Below are positions 51,005-60,314 of a stretch of 64,000 bases of DNA, in pieces. The stretch comes from CAZRXG01 sp964603985 (GTDB lineage Bacteria > Chloroflexota > Anaerolineae > Aggregatilineales > UBA3940): positions 55,308 through 119,307 of the forward strand of contig CAZRXG010000009.1 in the NCBI GenBank assembly GCA_964603985.1, read 5' to 3'. The notes beneath the pieces are model-generated. The model searched no databases. It saw only the letters and a program-made list of their open reading frames with translations, and was not told where the DNA came from. Made by a program: the position numbers and the translations under genes. Numbering within the stretch: the stretch's first letter is position 1; every line of letters starts with the position of its first letter.

Positions 51005-54000
51005 TTACTCCCCGCCACCCTCAGACGTGGGGGTTGCCGTCGGCTCCGGCGTCGATGTGGGCGATGTGGTTGCCGTCGGCTCGGACGTTGGGGTTGGCGT
51101 CTCGGTTGGGCGCTTGGTTGCGGTCGGCGTGGGTGTCGGGGTGGGGTTAGCGATCACAAAGGTGACGCGGGTCTCCGCGCTGTGGCCGAAGGTGTCAAAG
51201 ACAACCAGCCGGATCGTCATCTCGCCGTTCTCAAACGACTTGAGGTCGAGCTGGCCGAGCGCGCCGTCAATAACCGGCTGTGAGGTCGGCCCCTGAAGCA
51301 CGCCCCAGCCCTGGGGATCAGGCCCCAGCCCGTAGTCGATGATGTAGTGTGAGAAGTTGGGTGCGTCCACGCTTCCCCTGACGATCAGCTTGCCGCTCTG
51401 CTTGGAGCCGGGCAGCGGCTCGGAGATGACGAGCGTGGGGGAAGGCGTATCAGGCCCGCAGGCTTCTTCGGGCGGCTCCTCAAAGCGATCCAGCGGGATT
51501 CCGCGCTCCGTGGCCCACTGGCGGCCCCGGTCGGTGTTGAGCAACCAGTCGCGGATCGCCGGGCGGATGTCGATCAACTGGCTGGGGTTGGGCAGCACGA
51601 CGAAGAACTTCTCTTCGGCGTAGTCGGGACATTGCTCGTTTGCGATCAGTCCGGTGAAGCCGTCCACCAGCAACTGGCGGTATATTCCCTCTTCGGCCTT
51701 GGGCGGTGGGCGGTCGATGGCGAAGATCTCGCCGTGCAATTCGGAGTGCTCCATGCAGTACTGCGATGGCTCTGCGCCGTCGTCCTTGCAGACGGTCTGG
51801 TCGAATACGATGTCCGGTGGACGTGGAAACTCCTGGGCCGGATACCACTGCTGCGCGCCGTCCATAACGCCACGCCAGATCGGCCCGGCCCCCGTCACAC
51901 CGGTGACGTTGATCATCTCCGAGTTGTCGGTGTTGCCGACCCACACGCCGACCGCGATCTCGGTGGTGAAGCCCATCGTCCAGTTATCGCGGAAGTCGTT
52001 GGTCGTGCCGGTCTTTGCCCCGGCAGGATACTCCGGGCTGATGGGGGTGTTACGCCCGAAAGTTGGGACACGGCTTTCCTTGTCCGACAGGATGCTCTGC
52101 ATCAGGTAGGCGTAGGCGGGATTGATTGCCTGCTCACCCTCCGGAACCTGGTAAGGGTACCCCTCGATGACCTCACCGTTCCGCTCGATACGCTCAATAG
52201 CATACGGCGGGTGGTATACGCCGCCGTCGGCGATGGTCGCGAAGGCGTTCGTCCACTCCAGCAGGTAGACCTCGCCCGCGCCGAGCGTCAGCGAGAGGCC
52301 GAAGTTGTTCGGGTTGGACGGGTCGCCCAGCGACGTGATCCCGACGTCGTTCAGCACTTCGAGCAGGGCGGGAACACCCACGTGGTCGAGCGTCAGGATG
52401 GCGGGGACATTCAGCGAGTTGGCGATGGCTTCGCGCACCGTCACCGGGCCGCGAAAGCGCCCGTCGTAGTTGACCGGCGCGTACACGCCGAAGCCCGGTA
52501 TCGAGTACTCAATCGGCACGTCCCAGATGACGGTGGCGGGCGTCCATCCCTGGCGAAAGGCGGCGATGTAGGTGAACGGCTTGATCGACGAGCCGGGCTG
52601 CTGGGGCGTGAGTGCGATGTTGACCTGACCGTCAATCGACTCGTCGTCGAAGTCGCGGCTGCCGACCATCGCCAGGATCGCGCCCGTGTCCACGTCGATG
52701 ACGACCACCGACGCATTCGTGACGTTGCGGTCGGTCAGCCCGGACAGTGTGACCTCAACCTGCTGCTGGGCCAGATCCTGTAGGTTGGGGTCAAGCGTGG
52801 TGTACACGTCGAAGCCGGAAGTGTAGATCGCCCGCCCGATGGTGTCGTCGGCCTCCAGCTCCTGCTGCACGTAGACGACCCAGTGCGGGTAGCGAGCTGT
52901 CATGGCAGGGGCCTGGAACTCGCGCTCGGCGACGGCGGCCAGGTCGGCCTGGGCTGCTGCGATCTCTGCCTCGGTGACGCAGGGAAGCTCCAGGCCGGTG
53001 TTGCCTACATCCAGGCAGCGCGCTTCGAGCATCAGAGCCAGAACAGCGCGCTGGCGCTGGAGAGCCGCGTCTTTATTGGTGACCGGGTCCCACACGGCGG
53101 GGGCCTGGGGCAGCCCGGCCAGGAAGGCGGCCTCGGCCAGGTTCAGGTCGCTGGCCTTCTTATCGAAGTAGGTCTGGGAGGCGGCCTCGATGCCGTAGGC
53201 CAGATTGCCATAATAGATCTGGTTCAGGTACAGCTCCAGGATCTCTCTTTTGTCAAAGCGGCGTCCCAGCTCGGCGGCGATAAAGATCTCCTTGATCTTG
53301 CGCCGGTACGTGACCTCGGCGCGTTCCTCTTCGGGCAGGAGCAGCGCGCGCGTCAACTGCTGGGTGATGGTGCTCGCACCCGACACCACACGCCCCTCCT
53401 GGTAGTTCTGAACGACGGCACGCCCGACGTCGTACAGACTGAAGCCGGGGTTGGTGAAAAAGGCACGCTCTTCGGTCGCGATGGTGGCGTGAATGAGCCA
53501 GGGCGATACCTCGTCAAGCGTCACGTAGTCACGGAAGCCGCCCTCCGGGTCGTTGATCTCGTATAGAATGTTGCCCTCCCGGTCGCGGATGCGAGTCGTC
53601 TCGAACTGGAGGGCGCGCGCTTGAAGGTCGCCGATTTCCTTGATTCCCCGGAAGGTTGGGGCCGTGATCTGGGAGTAGTAGATCGCCGCTCCGCTGCCGC
53701 CCAACATGATGGCAACCAGCCCGCCAATGACGGCCAGCAGCGCGATACGGCCCACGCATCCCCACGTCAGGCGCAGGTTGCGCGGCCAGGGCCTGCTTCG
53801 ACGTGGGCGGGGTGCTGCCCGGGGGGCCGGGCGGGGAGAGACGGTCCGGCCAGGAGGTGGTGGAGGCGCAGCGCGCCTGGCCGCAGGCGGCGCAGCGGGC
53901 ACCTGCCGAGCCTGCGAGAGGTCCGGGCGCTCAAGCCCACGTGGCACCGTTTGCTCGGAGGGTGGCAGAATAACGTCGTCGCGGTAGGCACTTTCCCCGA

Positions 54001-54562
54001 CCAGCGTCGCGTCAGGGTCCTCGCGCGGGACCCGGCGCGGCAGCGGCATGCCGTTGGAATCGACGCGCACGGTGTCCAGCTTGTCCGGCGGCGGTTCGTA
54101 CTGCCGGTGGGGCAGTTTGCTTGGCGGTGTCACGCCCCGCTCAGGTTGATCGACCTCCTCGCGGACAGGACGGGGCCGCCCGGCTCCGGGGGCCTGCTGT
54201 GGAGCGTGTGGCTTGGTTGGGGGATCGGTCGGGTGGGGGAAGGGTGGGGGCGACTTCTCTTCCGCTTCAGCGGCGTCGACCGGTGGCATGCCCTCAGGCG
54301 GCGTCTCCTGGCCCAGCGGCGTATCACCTGGCTGGCGGGGTGGCTCAACCCGGATCGGTCGTGTCATATCGTCGGAGGCGACGTGATCGCGGCTGGGGAC
54401 CGGGAGGCCCAGATCCTCGATCTCGCTCCACCGCTCAGCTTCCTTCTCAGCCCGATCCTTGGCACCCATCAGGCGATCAAGGCGGCCCGATTGCTGCTCT
54501 TCGTCCTCTTCCTCGTCAGACCCGGGGTCAACAGGGCGGTTGGGCTGTGTCTCATCCATCAT
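51005..54562 (-). CDS. Class A penicillin-binding protein (PBP1A-like, glycosyltransferase + transpeptidase)
   Basis: An 1185-residue peptidoglycan polymerase. A long Pro/Arg-rich cytoplasmic region (about 1-265) precedes one membrane helix (about 270-295, ALLAVIGGLVAIMLGGSGAA). The GT51 domain (about 340-510) shows ATIATEERAFFTNPGFSLYD with the catalytic Glu, and GASTITQQLTRALLLPEEER. The transpeptidase domain has the SxxK serine in QQPGSSIKPFTYIA (about 672), SLN in REAIANSLNVPAI and KTG in YPAGAKTGTTNDFRDNW. A C-terminal beta domain and a Thr/Pro/Ser-rich tail (last ~50 residues) follow. The extended cytoplasmic part may bind division or elongation partners. Confidence 0.94.
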   Translation of the reverse strand: MMDETQPNRPVDPGSDEEEDEEQQSGRLDRLMGAKDRAEKEAERWSEIEDLGLPVPSRDHVASDDMTRPIRVEPPRQPGDTPLGQETPPEGMPPVDAAEAEEKSPPPFPHPTDPPTKPHAPQQAPGAGRPRPVREEVDQPERGVTPPSKLPHRQYEPPPDKLDTVRVDSNGMPLPRRVPREDPDATLVGESAYRDDVILPPSEQTVPRGLERPDLSQARQVPAAPPAARRAAPPPPPGRTVSPRPAPRAAPRPRRSRPWPRNLRLTWGCVGRIALLAVIGGLVAIMLGGSGAAIYYSQITAPTFRGIKEIGDLQARALQFETTRIRDREGNILYEINDPEGGFRDYVTLDEVSPWLIHATIATEERAFFTNPGFSLYDVGRAVVQNYQEGRVVSGASTITQQLTRALLLPEEERAEVTYRRKIKEIFIAAELGRRFDKREILELYLNQIYYGNLAYGIEAASQTYFDKKASDLNLAEAAFLAGLPQAPAVWDPVTNKDAALQRQRAVLALMLEARCLDVGNTGLELPCVTEAEIAAAQADLAAVAEREFQAPAMTARYPHWVVYVQQELEADDTIGRAIYTSGFDVYTTLDPNLQDLAQQQVEVTLSGLTDRNVTNASVVVIDVDTGAILAMVGSRDFDDESIDGQVNIALTPQQPGSSIKPFTYIAAFRQGWTPATVIWDVPIEYSIPGFGVYAPVNYDGRFRGPVTVREAIANSLNVPAILTLDHVGVPALLEVLNDVGITSLGDPSNPNNFGLSLTLGAGEVYLLEWTNAFATIADGGVYHPPYAIERIERNGEVIEGYPYQVPEGEQAINPAYAYLMQSILSDKESRVPTFGRNTPISPEYPAGAKTGTTNDFRDNWTMGFTTEIAVGVWVGNTDNSEMINVTGVTGAGPIWRGVMDGAQQWYPAQEFPRPPDIVFDQTVCKDDGAEPSQYCMEHSELHGEIFAIDRPPPKAEEGIYRQLLVDGFTGLIANEQCPDYAEEKFFVVLPNPSQLIDIRPAIRDWLLNTDRGRQWATERGIPLDRFEEPPEEACGPDTPSPTLVISEPLPGSKQSGKLIVRGSVDAPNFSHYIIDYGLGPDPQGWGVLQGPTSQPVIDGALGQLDLKSFENGEMTIRLVVFDTFGHSAETRVTFVIANPTPTPTPTATKRPTETPTPTSEPTATTSPTSTPEPTATPTSEGGGE

Positions 54563-54662
54563 AGCCTCGGCCTTTCTCCCATCAATCTACACTCTAACTA
54601 TAGCACGCCCGCGTCCAAAGATGAAAACGTATCAAGGGCCAATTTTCTAAGCGACGTACCTG

Positions 54663-55967
54663 TCAATCGAGGGCCGCCAGCCTGGGGACGGCCACTCGCA
54701 CCAGCAGGCCGATCACGATCACCACGCCTGCGCTGATCGCGATGGCAAGCGGCGCGCCGAGCACCTCGGCGATGCTACCGGCGATCAGCGCGCCCAGCGG
54801 AAACGTGCCGAAGATCACCAGCGAATAGATGCTCATCACGCGCCCGCGTATCTCGTCGGGGATGATGGACTGGATCAACATGTTGCACAGTGACAGTTGG
54901 GGGATGAAGCTGATCCCGACCAACACCAGGGTAAATAACGACAGCGAATAAGATTTCGACAGCGCAAAGGCCAGCAGGGTCAGGGGGAAGATCAGGTTGA
55001 CCTGGTTAAGACGGCGGCCCCGACCCGGACGGGTGCTGAGGTAGGCGACGATTGAGGTCCCGATGATGGAGCCAATGCCGAGCGCCATCCCCATCATACC
55101 ATAGGCAACCTCGTCCCGGCCCAGCACGTCGCGGGCAACGACAGGCATCAGCGTGCTGAAGTTAGAGCCGAACAGCGCTATCACCATGGCGATGATGATC
55201 AGCGCCAGGATGGTCTTGTGCTGCCAGATGTAACGCAGACCTTCCGCCAGATCGTTGAGCGGCGAACTGCCCGACGGTCGTGCAGCCGGTCGGTCCAGAC
55301 GCAGGAGGGCCAGACTGACGAGAATGGCGAGAAACGTGATGCCGTTGATTGTGAAGGCCCATGCCGTCCCCAGCACGGCCAGGATCACGGCGCCGATCCC
55401 CGGCCCAAGTGTACGGGCCAGGCTGAACATTGCCGAGTTAAGGGCGATGCCGTTGGAAAGGTCCTCCTTGCCTACCAGTTCTACCATAATGGCCTGGCGT
55501 GTCGGGGCGTCAAAGGCGTTGGTGAGTCCCCGAAGGGCCGACAGCCACACGATCTGCCACACCTGAATCGTGCCGGAGAAGGTCAGTGCGGCCAGGGCGA
55601 AAGCCTGCCCCATCTGGACGACCTGGGTGATGATCAGCAGTGTCCGGCGGGACATGCGGTCGATGATCACGCCCGCCCAGGGGCTGAGCACCCAGACCGG
55701 GACGGCCATCACAAACGTGACCTGGCCCAGGATCAGCGGGGAGTCGGTCAGCTCAAGCACCAGCCAGTTCTGGGCGACAAGCTGTGCCCACACACCGACG
55801 ACGGAGATCAGCAGCCCGACGAAGTACAGACGGAAGTTGTAGTGCCGGAAGGCGCCGAACATGCGCAGCCACTCCGGCCTTGCAAGCCTTGCTTCGGCGG
55901 TTGAGTCCGCGCCCAGCAGGGCTGTCGGAGATAAGTGCAGGCGGCATTCTCGCGGGCTGTTGCTCAT
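54663..55967 (-). CDS. Major facilitator superfamily transporter
   Basis: A 434-residue, twelve-helix protein of the EntS/MFS_3-like exporter group. Visible are FRLYFVGLLISVVGVWAQLV (helix 1), LSPWAGVIIDRMSRRTLLII (loop 2-3 signature), LRGLTNAFDAPTRQAIMVEL, GPGIGAVILAVLGTAWAFTI and PDEIRGRVMSIYSLVIFGTF. Starts with ATG 55967 (a TTG at 55988 is possible). It stands 100 bp downstream of the PBP gene's start region. Substrate unknown; drug or siderophore export is typical for the group. Confidence 0.88.
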   Translation of the reverse strand: MSNSPRECRLHLSPTALLGADSTAEARLARPEWLRMFGAFRHYNFRLYFVGLLISVVGVWAQLVAQNWLVLELTDSPLILGQVTFVMAVPVWVLSPWAGVIIDRMSRRTLLIITQVVQMGQAFALAALTFSGTIQVWQIVWLSALRGLTNAFDAPTRQAIMVELVGKEDLSNGIALNSAMFSLARTLGPGIGAVILAVLGTAWAFTINGITFLAILVSLALLRLDRPAARPSGSSPLNDLAEGLRYIWQHKTILALIIIAMVIALFGSNFSTLMPVVARDVLGRDEVAYGMMGMALGIGSIIGTSIVAYLSTRPGRGRRLNQVNLIFPLTLLAFALSKSYSLSLFTLVLVGISFIPQLSLCNMLIQSIIPDEIRGRVMSIYSLVIFGTFPLGALIAGSIAEVLGAPLAIAISAGVVIVIGLLVRVAVPRLAALD

Positions 55968-56251
55968 TTTGCTTCTTGATGCGGTCAATGTGCTTCCTCT
56001 TAGCTGCCTGTCCTCATGAGCTTTAACTATTTAATCCGGTCATTGTTCGCCCCCCACCCCCGTCTAGAGAAGCCAGAGTGACCGGCGTTTCCATCATGGC
56101 CGGGCTAAATACTCAAGGTGCATTGGGACAGGCGTGAGCCGGGATTGTAGCGCCCTTAATGACGGGCTGTCAATGTGACCCGGTCATTCGCCGCGCGCGG
56201 CCAAAAACGCTATGATTCGCCCGACACAGGCTGGTGATTGCCGGAGGTTTG

Positions 56252-57640
56252 ATGTTGGATACAACCCGTTACCGTGACGTACGCCGTGTGCTGATACTGA
56301 CCCTGGTGGCTAACATCATGGTAGCTGCTGCCAAATTGATCGTCGGTCTGCTGACGGCGTCGCTGGCGATGGTCGCCGACGGCGTGCACTCGTCGCTGGA
56401 CGCCGTGTCAAACATCATCGGGTTGGTGGGCAGTGTGATCGCCGCCCGCCCGCCGGACGACGATCACCCTTACGGGCACCGCCGCTTTGAGACGCTGGCG
56501 AGCATGTTGATCGGCGGCATCCTGCTGCTAACCGCGTGGGAGATCGTGAGGAACAGCGTAAGCCGCCTGGTGGAAGGCAGCGTTCCCCAGATCGGCAGGA
56601 TGAATTTCGTCGCGATGGTAGTGACGATCGCGGTCAACCTAGTCGTCTTCACCTACGAGCGCCGGGCGGGCAGGCGGCTGCGCTCCGAGCTACTGCTGGC
56701 CGACTCCGAGCACACACGCAGCGACGTACTGGTGTCAGTGACGGTGCTGGCAAGCCTGGGCGCCGTCAGGCTGGGCTGGAGCTGGGTCGATGCAGCCGCC
56801 GCGCTGGTTGTGGTCGGGTTGATCGGGCGGGCGGCATGGCGGATCTTGAGCCGGTCGGTGGGCGTTCTGGTCGACCGTGCAGCCGTGGATGCCGATGCGG
56901 TCTGCCGGGCGGTCGAGGGCGTGGCGGGCGTGCAGCGGGTCATCCGGGCGCGCAGCCGCGGCCCGATGGACGACATTCACCTCGACATAGATCTGCAAGT
57001 TGCTGCGCCCACCACCGCCGAGCACAGCGCAGCCATCGCCCGCGAGATCCGGACGCGGCTGCGCGAGCGCTTCGACGGCCTGACCGACATTCAGATCCAC
57101 TTCCTGCCGCTGCACGACGGCCCGCCGGATTACGCGCTCATCGCCCGCGCCGAAGCCGACGCGCTGGGTCTGGGCATACACGAGGTCATCCCGACCACAA
57201 CCGAGGACGGCGTGACGCTCGAAATGCACGTCGAGGTTGCACCGGAGCAAACCGTCGGAGAGGCGCACGCGCTCGTCTCGCACTTCGAAGAACGGCTGAA
57301 AGCCGCCGTTCCCACGCTCAGGCGGGTCGTCACCCACATCGAACCGGTCCACACCTGCGAGGATGTCCTGTACCGTGACGAGGAGGCACACCTGCTGGCC
57401 GAGCAGGCACTACGCATCGCCCAGCGCCTCTACGCCGACAATTACTGGCACGACCTCGACATCCGCGCCGAGGCGGACGGGGGCTACGCCCTGAGCATGC
57501 ACTGCCACGTAAAAAGCAACATGCCGCTCGAAGAGGCACACCGCCTGGCGGAGACGGTCGAAACGCAGGTGCGGGCGGCGCTGCCGGCCCTGCACCGCGT
57601 CACCATCCACACCGAGCCGCCGCCCGAAGAGGGCGAATAA
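56252..57640 (+). CDS. Cation diffusion facilitator with three tandem C-terminal dimer-type domains
   Basis: A 462-residue metal/proton antiporter. The membrane part (about 8-200) has the first metal site in ADGVHSSLDAVSNIIGL and the YGHRRFE motif, and the second in SEHTRSDVLVSVTVLAS. The cytoplasmic part is about 260 residues instead of the usual ~90. It contains three similar alpha-beta units, each ending like IQIHFLP (about 295), VVTHIEP (about 380) and VTIHTEP (about 455). GGAGG is 6 bp upstream of ATG 56252. Substrate could be Zn, Mn, Fe or Co. Confidence 0.88.
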   Translation: MLDTTRYRDVRRVLILTLVANIMVAAAKLIVGLLTASLAMVADGVHSSLDAVSNIIGLVGSVIAARPPDDDHPYGHRRFETLASMLIGGILLLTAWEIVRNSVSRLVEGSVPQIGRMNFVAMVVTIAVNLVVFTYERRAGRRLRSELLLADSEHTRSDVLVSVTVLASLGAVRLGWSWVDAAAALVVVGLIGRAAWRILSRSVGVLVDRAAVDADAVCRAVEGVAGVQRVIRARSRGPMDDIHLDIDLQVAAPTTAEHSAAIAREIRTRLRERFDGLTDIQIHFLPLHDGPPDYALIARAEADALGLGIHEVIPTTTEDGVTLEMHVEVAPEQTVGEAHALVSHFEERLKAAVPTLRRVVTHIEPVHTCEDVLYRDEEAHLLAEQALRIAQRLYADNYWHDLDIRAEADGGYALSMHCHVKSNMPLEEAHRLAETVETQVRAALPALHRVTIHTEPPPEEGE

Positions 57641-57653
57641 CGAAAAGAGACCA

Positions 57654-58547
57654 TCACTCCGGCCCAACGCGGGCGTCGCTCAGCAGCTCGATGATTCCCA
57701 GCACCGCGCTGTTGTCCAACTCCTCCATCCCGGTGTGGAGCATCGCCTCGAACAACTGGGTGGCGACCGCCGTCAGCGGCATGCTCGCGCCGTAGGCACG
57801 GGCGGTGTCCATCACGATGCCCAGGTCTTTGTGCTGCATATAAGCCTTAAAGCCGGGGGTGCGCTCCCCTCTGAAGATGCGCTGCGGCTTGTTGTCCAGC
57901 GTCCAGCATTGGGCCGCCCCACCGCGAATCGCCTCGATTACGCGCTCAGGATCGACGCCCGTCTTGGCGGCCAGGACGAGCAGCTCCCCCATCGCCACCA
58001 TCTGGGCTGCGACCATGGTCTGGTTGCAGGCTTTGGCGACCTGCCCCGCGCCGCTCTCGCCGACGTGGGTGATCGTCTTGCCCATTGCCTTGAACAGGGG
58101 CATCACCTCCTGGACAACGTCAGCCGGGCCGCCGACCATGATCGCCAGCGTCCCGGCCTGCGCGCCGATGTCGCCGCCGGAGACAGGCGCGTCGAGGCAG
58201 CGCACACCCGCCTTGCCCAATTCCTCCGCGATCAGGCGGGCCGTTTCCGGTTTGATGGTGCTGTTGTCTACGAAGATCAGCCCCTCGTGCGCGCCTTCAA
58301 TGACCCCATCCGGGCCGAGCGCGACAAGCTCAACATCGGGAGAGTCAGGGAGATTGGTGAAGACAACGTCCACCTGCCGGGCGACTTCTTTGGGCGAGTA
58401 AGCCCCAATTGCCCCTTCCCCGGCAAGTTTCTCGACGATGGCACGGCTGCGGTTGTGGGCGACGAGTTGATAACCGGCTTTCATCAGGTTGCGTGCCATC
58501 GGTGCACCCATCAGGCCCAGGCCGATGTAGCCGACTTTTTTTGCCAT
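57654..58547 (-). CDS. Beta-hydroxyacid dehydrogenase (3-hydroxyisobutyrate / tartronate semialdehyde reductase family)
   Basis: A 297-residue NAD(P)-dependent enzyme. N-terminal GYIGLGLMGAPMARNLMKAG is the cofactor and signature motif. DAPVSGGDIGAQAGTLAIMV (about 118-137) is the substrate-binding block, and GAGQVAKACNQTMVAAQMVA carries the catalytic Lys (about 170). The C-terminal KDLGIVMDTARAYGASMPLT region is also normal. Family members act on 3-hydroxyisobutyrate, glycerate or succinic semialdehyde. A valine-degradation role would fit the isobutyryl-CoA-type mutase elsewhere in the window but is speculative. Confidence 0.9.
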   Translation of the reverse strand: MAKKVGYIGLGLMGAPMARNLMKAGYQLVAHNRSRAIVEKLAGEGAIGAYSPKEVARQVDVVFTNLPDSPDVELVALGPDGVIEGAHEGLIFVDNSTIKPETARLIAEELGKAGVRCLDAPVSGGDIGAQAGTLAIMVGGPADVVQEVMPLFKAMGKTITHVGESGAGQVAKACNQTMVAAQMVAMGELLVLAAKTGVDPERVIEAIRGGAAQCWTLDNKPQRIFRGERTPGFKAYMQHKDLGIVMDTARAYGASMPLTAVATQLFEAMLHTGMEELDNSAVLGIIELLSDARVGPE

Positions 58548-58630
58548 GAAAAGGTATCCTCTCTACGTAAAGGCTGGCACACAGGGGGGTGATTGACGGT
58601 GCAGCCCTGCTTCAAGCTGCTCAAAAGCAA

Positions 58631-58659
58631 GAGCGGCTATGTGTGCGCCATAGCCGCTC
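58631..58659 (-). terminator. Terminator of the LysM-protein gene
   Basis: GAGCGGCTATG and CATAGCCGCTC form an 11-bp perfect stem with a 7-nt loop. On the minus strand TTGCTTTTGA follows. It lies 24 bp past the stop codon. Confidence 0.7.
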
Positions 58660-58682
58660 CCTGAGAACAGATTAAGGAGAAG

Positions 58683-60131
58683 CTACTCCGAGCACCGCAC
58701 GTATGCATCGTCGATGTAGCTGTCATTATTGGCGATTGGCCACAGCCGCAGGTTCTCGAAGAAGACGGTGGTGATGGTGCTGTTGGCGGTAAAGGTGTAG
58801 CTGATCTTGACGTACTGGTCGTAGATGCCGTCCTCGTAACCAAACGCCCGGCTGACCAGGTTCTCGTCCGAGAAGGCGAAGGTGTCCCCCGACAGGCTGA
58901 CACGGATGTACCACGTTGCGTTGTCACGGTCATCCTCGGTCGCAAGATCGGAGGTGAAACCCGTGCCGTCGGCGCTCCACGCCTGGACGTAGGCCCCGGC
59001 CTCACAGAAGGCCCCCGGCGTCGTCTCAATCGTCTGGTAGACGCCCGCGCGGCAGGTGCGGAAGAAGCAGAACCACTGCTGGGCCGTCTCTCCACTGTGG
59101 ACGCGGTTGCTGACGTCAGTCGGCTTGAACTCCGGGCGGCCCATCAGCAGATCTTCGGGGTTGCCGCTCCCCCGGCGCAGAGCCGGGCACTTCTCAGGTG
59201 TGTACGGCGTGTCGCAGTAGAAAGGCTCCCAGTCCTCAAAGACGTTGACCTCGCCAAAGATCACCGGGCGCGTCTGGCCTTCAAAACCGGGGTTCGCCAG
59301 CAGATTTGGAGCGTCCGCCGGTATCTCGGTGCCGGAGACAATCTGGGTGGGCGTGTCCGGTGGCGGCGTGGTCTCCGGTGGTGGCTCGGTGGTCTCCGGC
59401 GGTGGCTCAGTGGTTTCCGGTGCTTCGGTGGTCTCCGGTGCCTCGGTGGTTTCCGGTGCCTCGGTGGTCTCCGGCGGTGCCTCAGTGGTTTCCGGCGGTT
59501 CGGTGGTCTCCGGAGTCGCCACGCTGCCCTGCCGGATGATCAGAACCTGGCCGACGTAGATCAGGTTGGGGTTCTCCAGATCGTTCAAGAGCGCGATCTG
59601 CTGGTAGGTGGTGTCATAGCGCACGGCGATCTGGCTCAGGGTCTCACCGCGTGCCACCACATGGGTGATCTCTTCGACCGTGCTCGTGGGGGTGACGGGG
59701 GTGCTTTCTCCGGAGGGGGTCCCTTCTCCTCCGGGGAGCTTGAGCACCTGGCCTACGGCGAGCACATCGGGGTTGCTGATGTTGTTCAGGGCAACCAGCT
59801 CGGCCACAGTCGTCCCAAAGCGCCGGGCGATGCCAAAGAGCGTATCGCCGCGCTCGACGACATACGTGCTTTGCCCGCCGGTTTCGCCAGCGGTTTCGCC
59901 ACCAGTCTCGCCGGGGATGGTCAGCACCTGCCCGGCATAGATCAGGTCAGGGTTGACAATACCATTGGCGAAAGTCAACTGCTCGACGGTGACGCCATAA
60001 AGCCGGGCAATGCTGAACAGGGTCTCACCCGGCTGGACGGTATGTGTGTTATCCTGGGCCAGCGTGACGGTCACGCCGGTCAGCACAACGATGGTCACAC
60101 CAATTATGATTACGACCCGACGGATGCTCAT
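58683..60131 (-). CDS. Secreted LysM-repeat protein with Pro-Glu-Thr repeat linker
   Basis: A 482-residue exported protein. An N-terminal signal/anchor (VVIIIGVTIVVLTGVTVTLA) precedes three LysM domains: HTVQPGETLFSIARLYGVT (about 30-75), YVVERGDTLFGIARRFGTT (about 88-132) and HVVARGETLSQIAVRYDTT (about 152-196). A PETTEAPETTE repeat of ~60 residues is followed by a ~200-residue C-terminal domain with three probable disulfides (FYCDTPYTPEKC, FCFFRTCRAG, FCEAGA/VRCSE). LysM binds peptidoglycan, so the C-terminal carbohydrate-binding-like domain would be displayed at the wall. ATG 60131 was chosen over the frame's extension to 60179. Confidence 0.9.
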   Translation of the reverse strand: MSIRRVVIIIGVTIVVLTGVTVTLAQDNTHTVQPGETLFSIARLYGVTVEQLTFANGIVNPDLIYAGQVLTIPGETGGETAGETGGQSTYVVERGDTLFGIARRFGTTVAELVALNNISNPDVLAVGQVLKLPGGEGTPSGESTPVTPTSTVEEITHVVARGETLSQIAVRYDTTYQQIALLNDLENPNLIYVGQVLIIRQGSVATPETTEPPETTEAPPETTEAPETTEAPETTEAPETTEPPPETTEPPPETTPPPDTPTQIVSGTEIPADAPNLLANPGFEGQTRPVIFGEVNVFEDWEPFYCDTPYTPEKCPALRRGSGNPEDLLMGRPEFKPTDVSNRVHSGETAQQWFCFFRTCRAGVYQTIETTPGAFCEAGAYVQAWSADGTGFTSDLATEDDRDNATWYIRVSLSGDTFAFSDENLVSRAFGYEDGIYDQYVKISYTFTANSTITTVFFENLRLWPIANNDSYIDDAYVRCSE

Positions 60132-60314
60132 AGTTTCACACTCCGCGAGTTTGCAGCTTGCTTTCTCTACAAACATCATACCCGCAGTCTGTCAGGTGGG
60201 CAAGCCCAGGAAAAAGCCCGCCAGGTCACGCTTTGTGGTAATAGACTGCCTCGGCTCAATGTGCTAGAATGGATGACCAGCGAATGGACGAGATCACCTG
60301 TAAGGAAGAAACCC

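Noticed and set aside
59390..59520. Tandem repeat as a possible CRISPR or satellite
   Set aside because: The repeat is coding: it makes the PETTE linker of the LysM protein in the correct frame.
59097..60314. Long plus-strand open frame upstream of the 60315 lipoprotein
   Set aside because: It is the antisense of the LysM protein, including its PETTE repeat, which keeps the opposite strand open. It has no domain signatures, and the minus-strand gene is clearly real.
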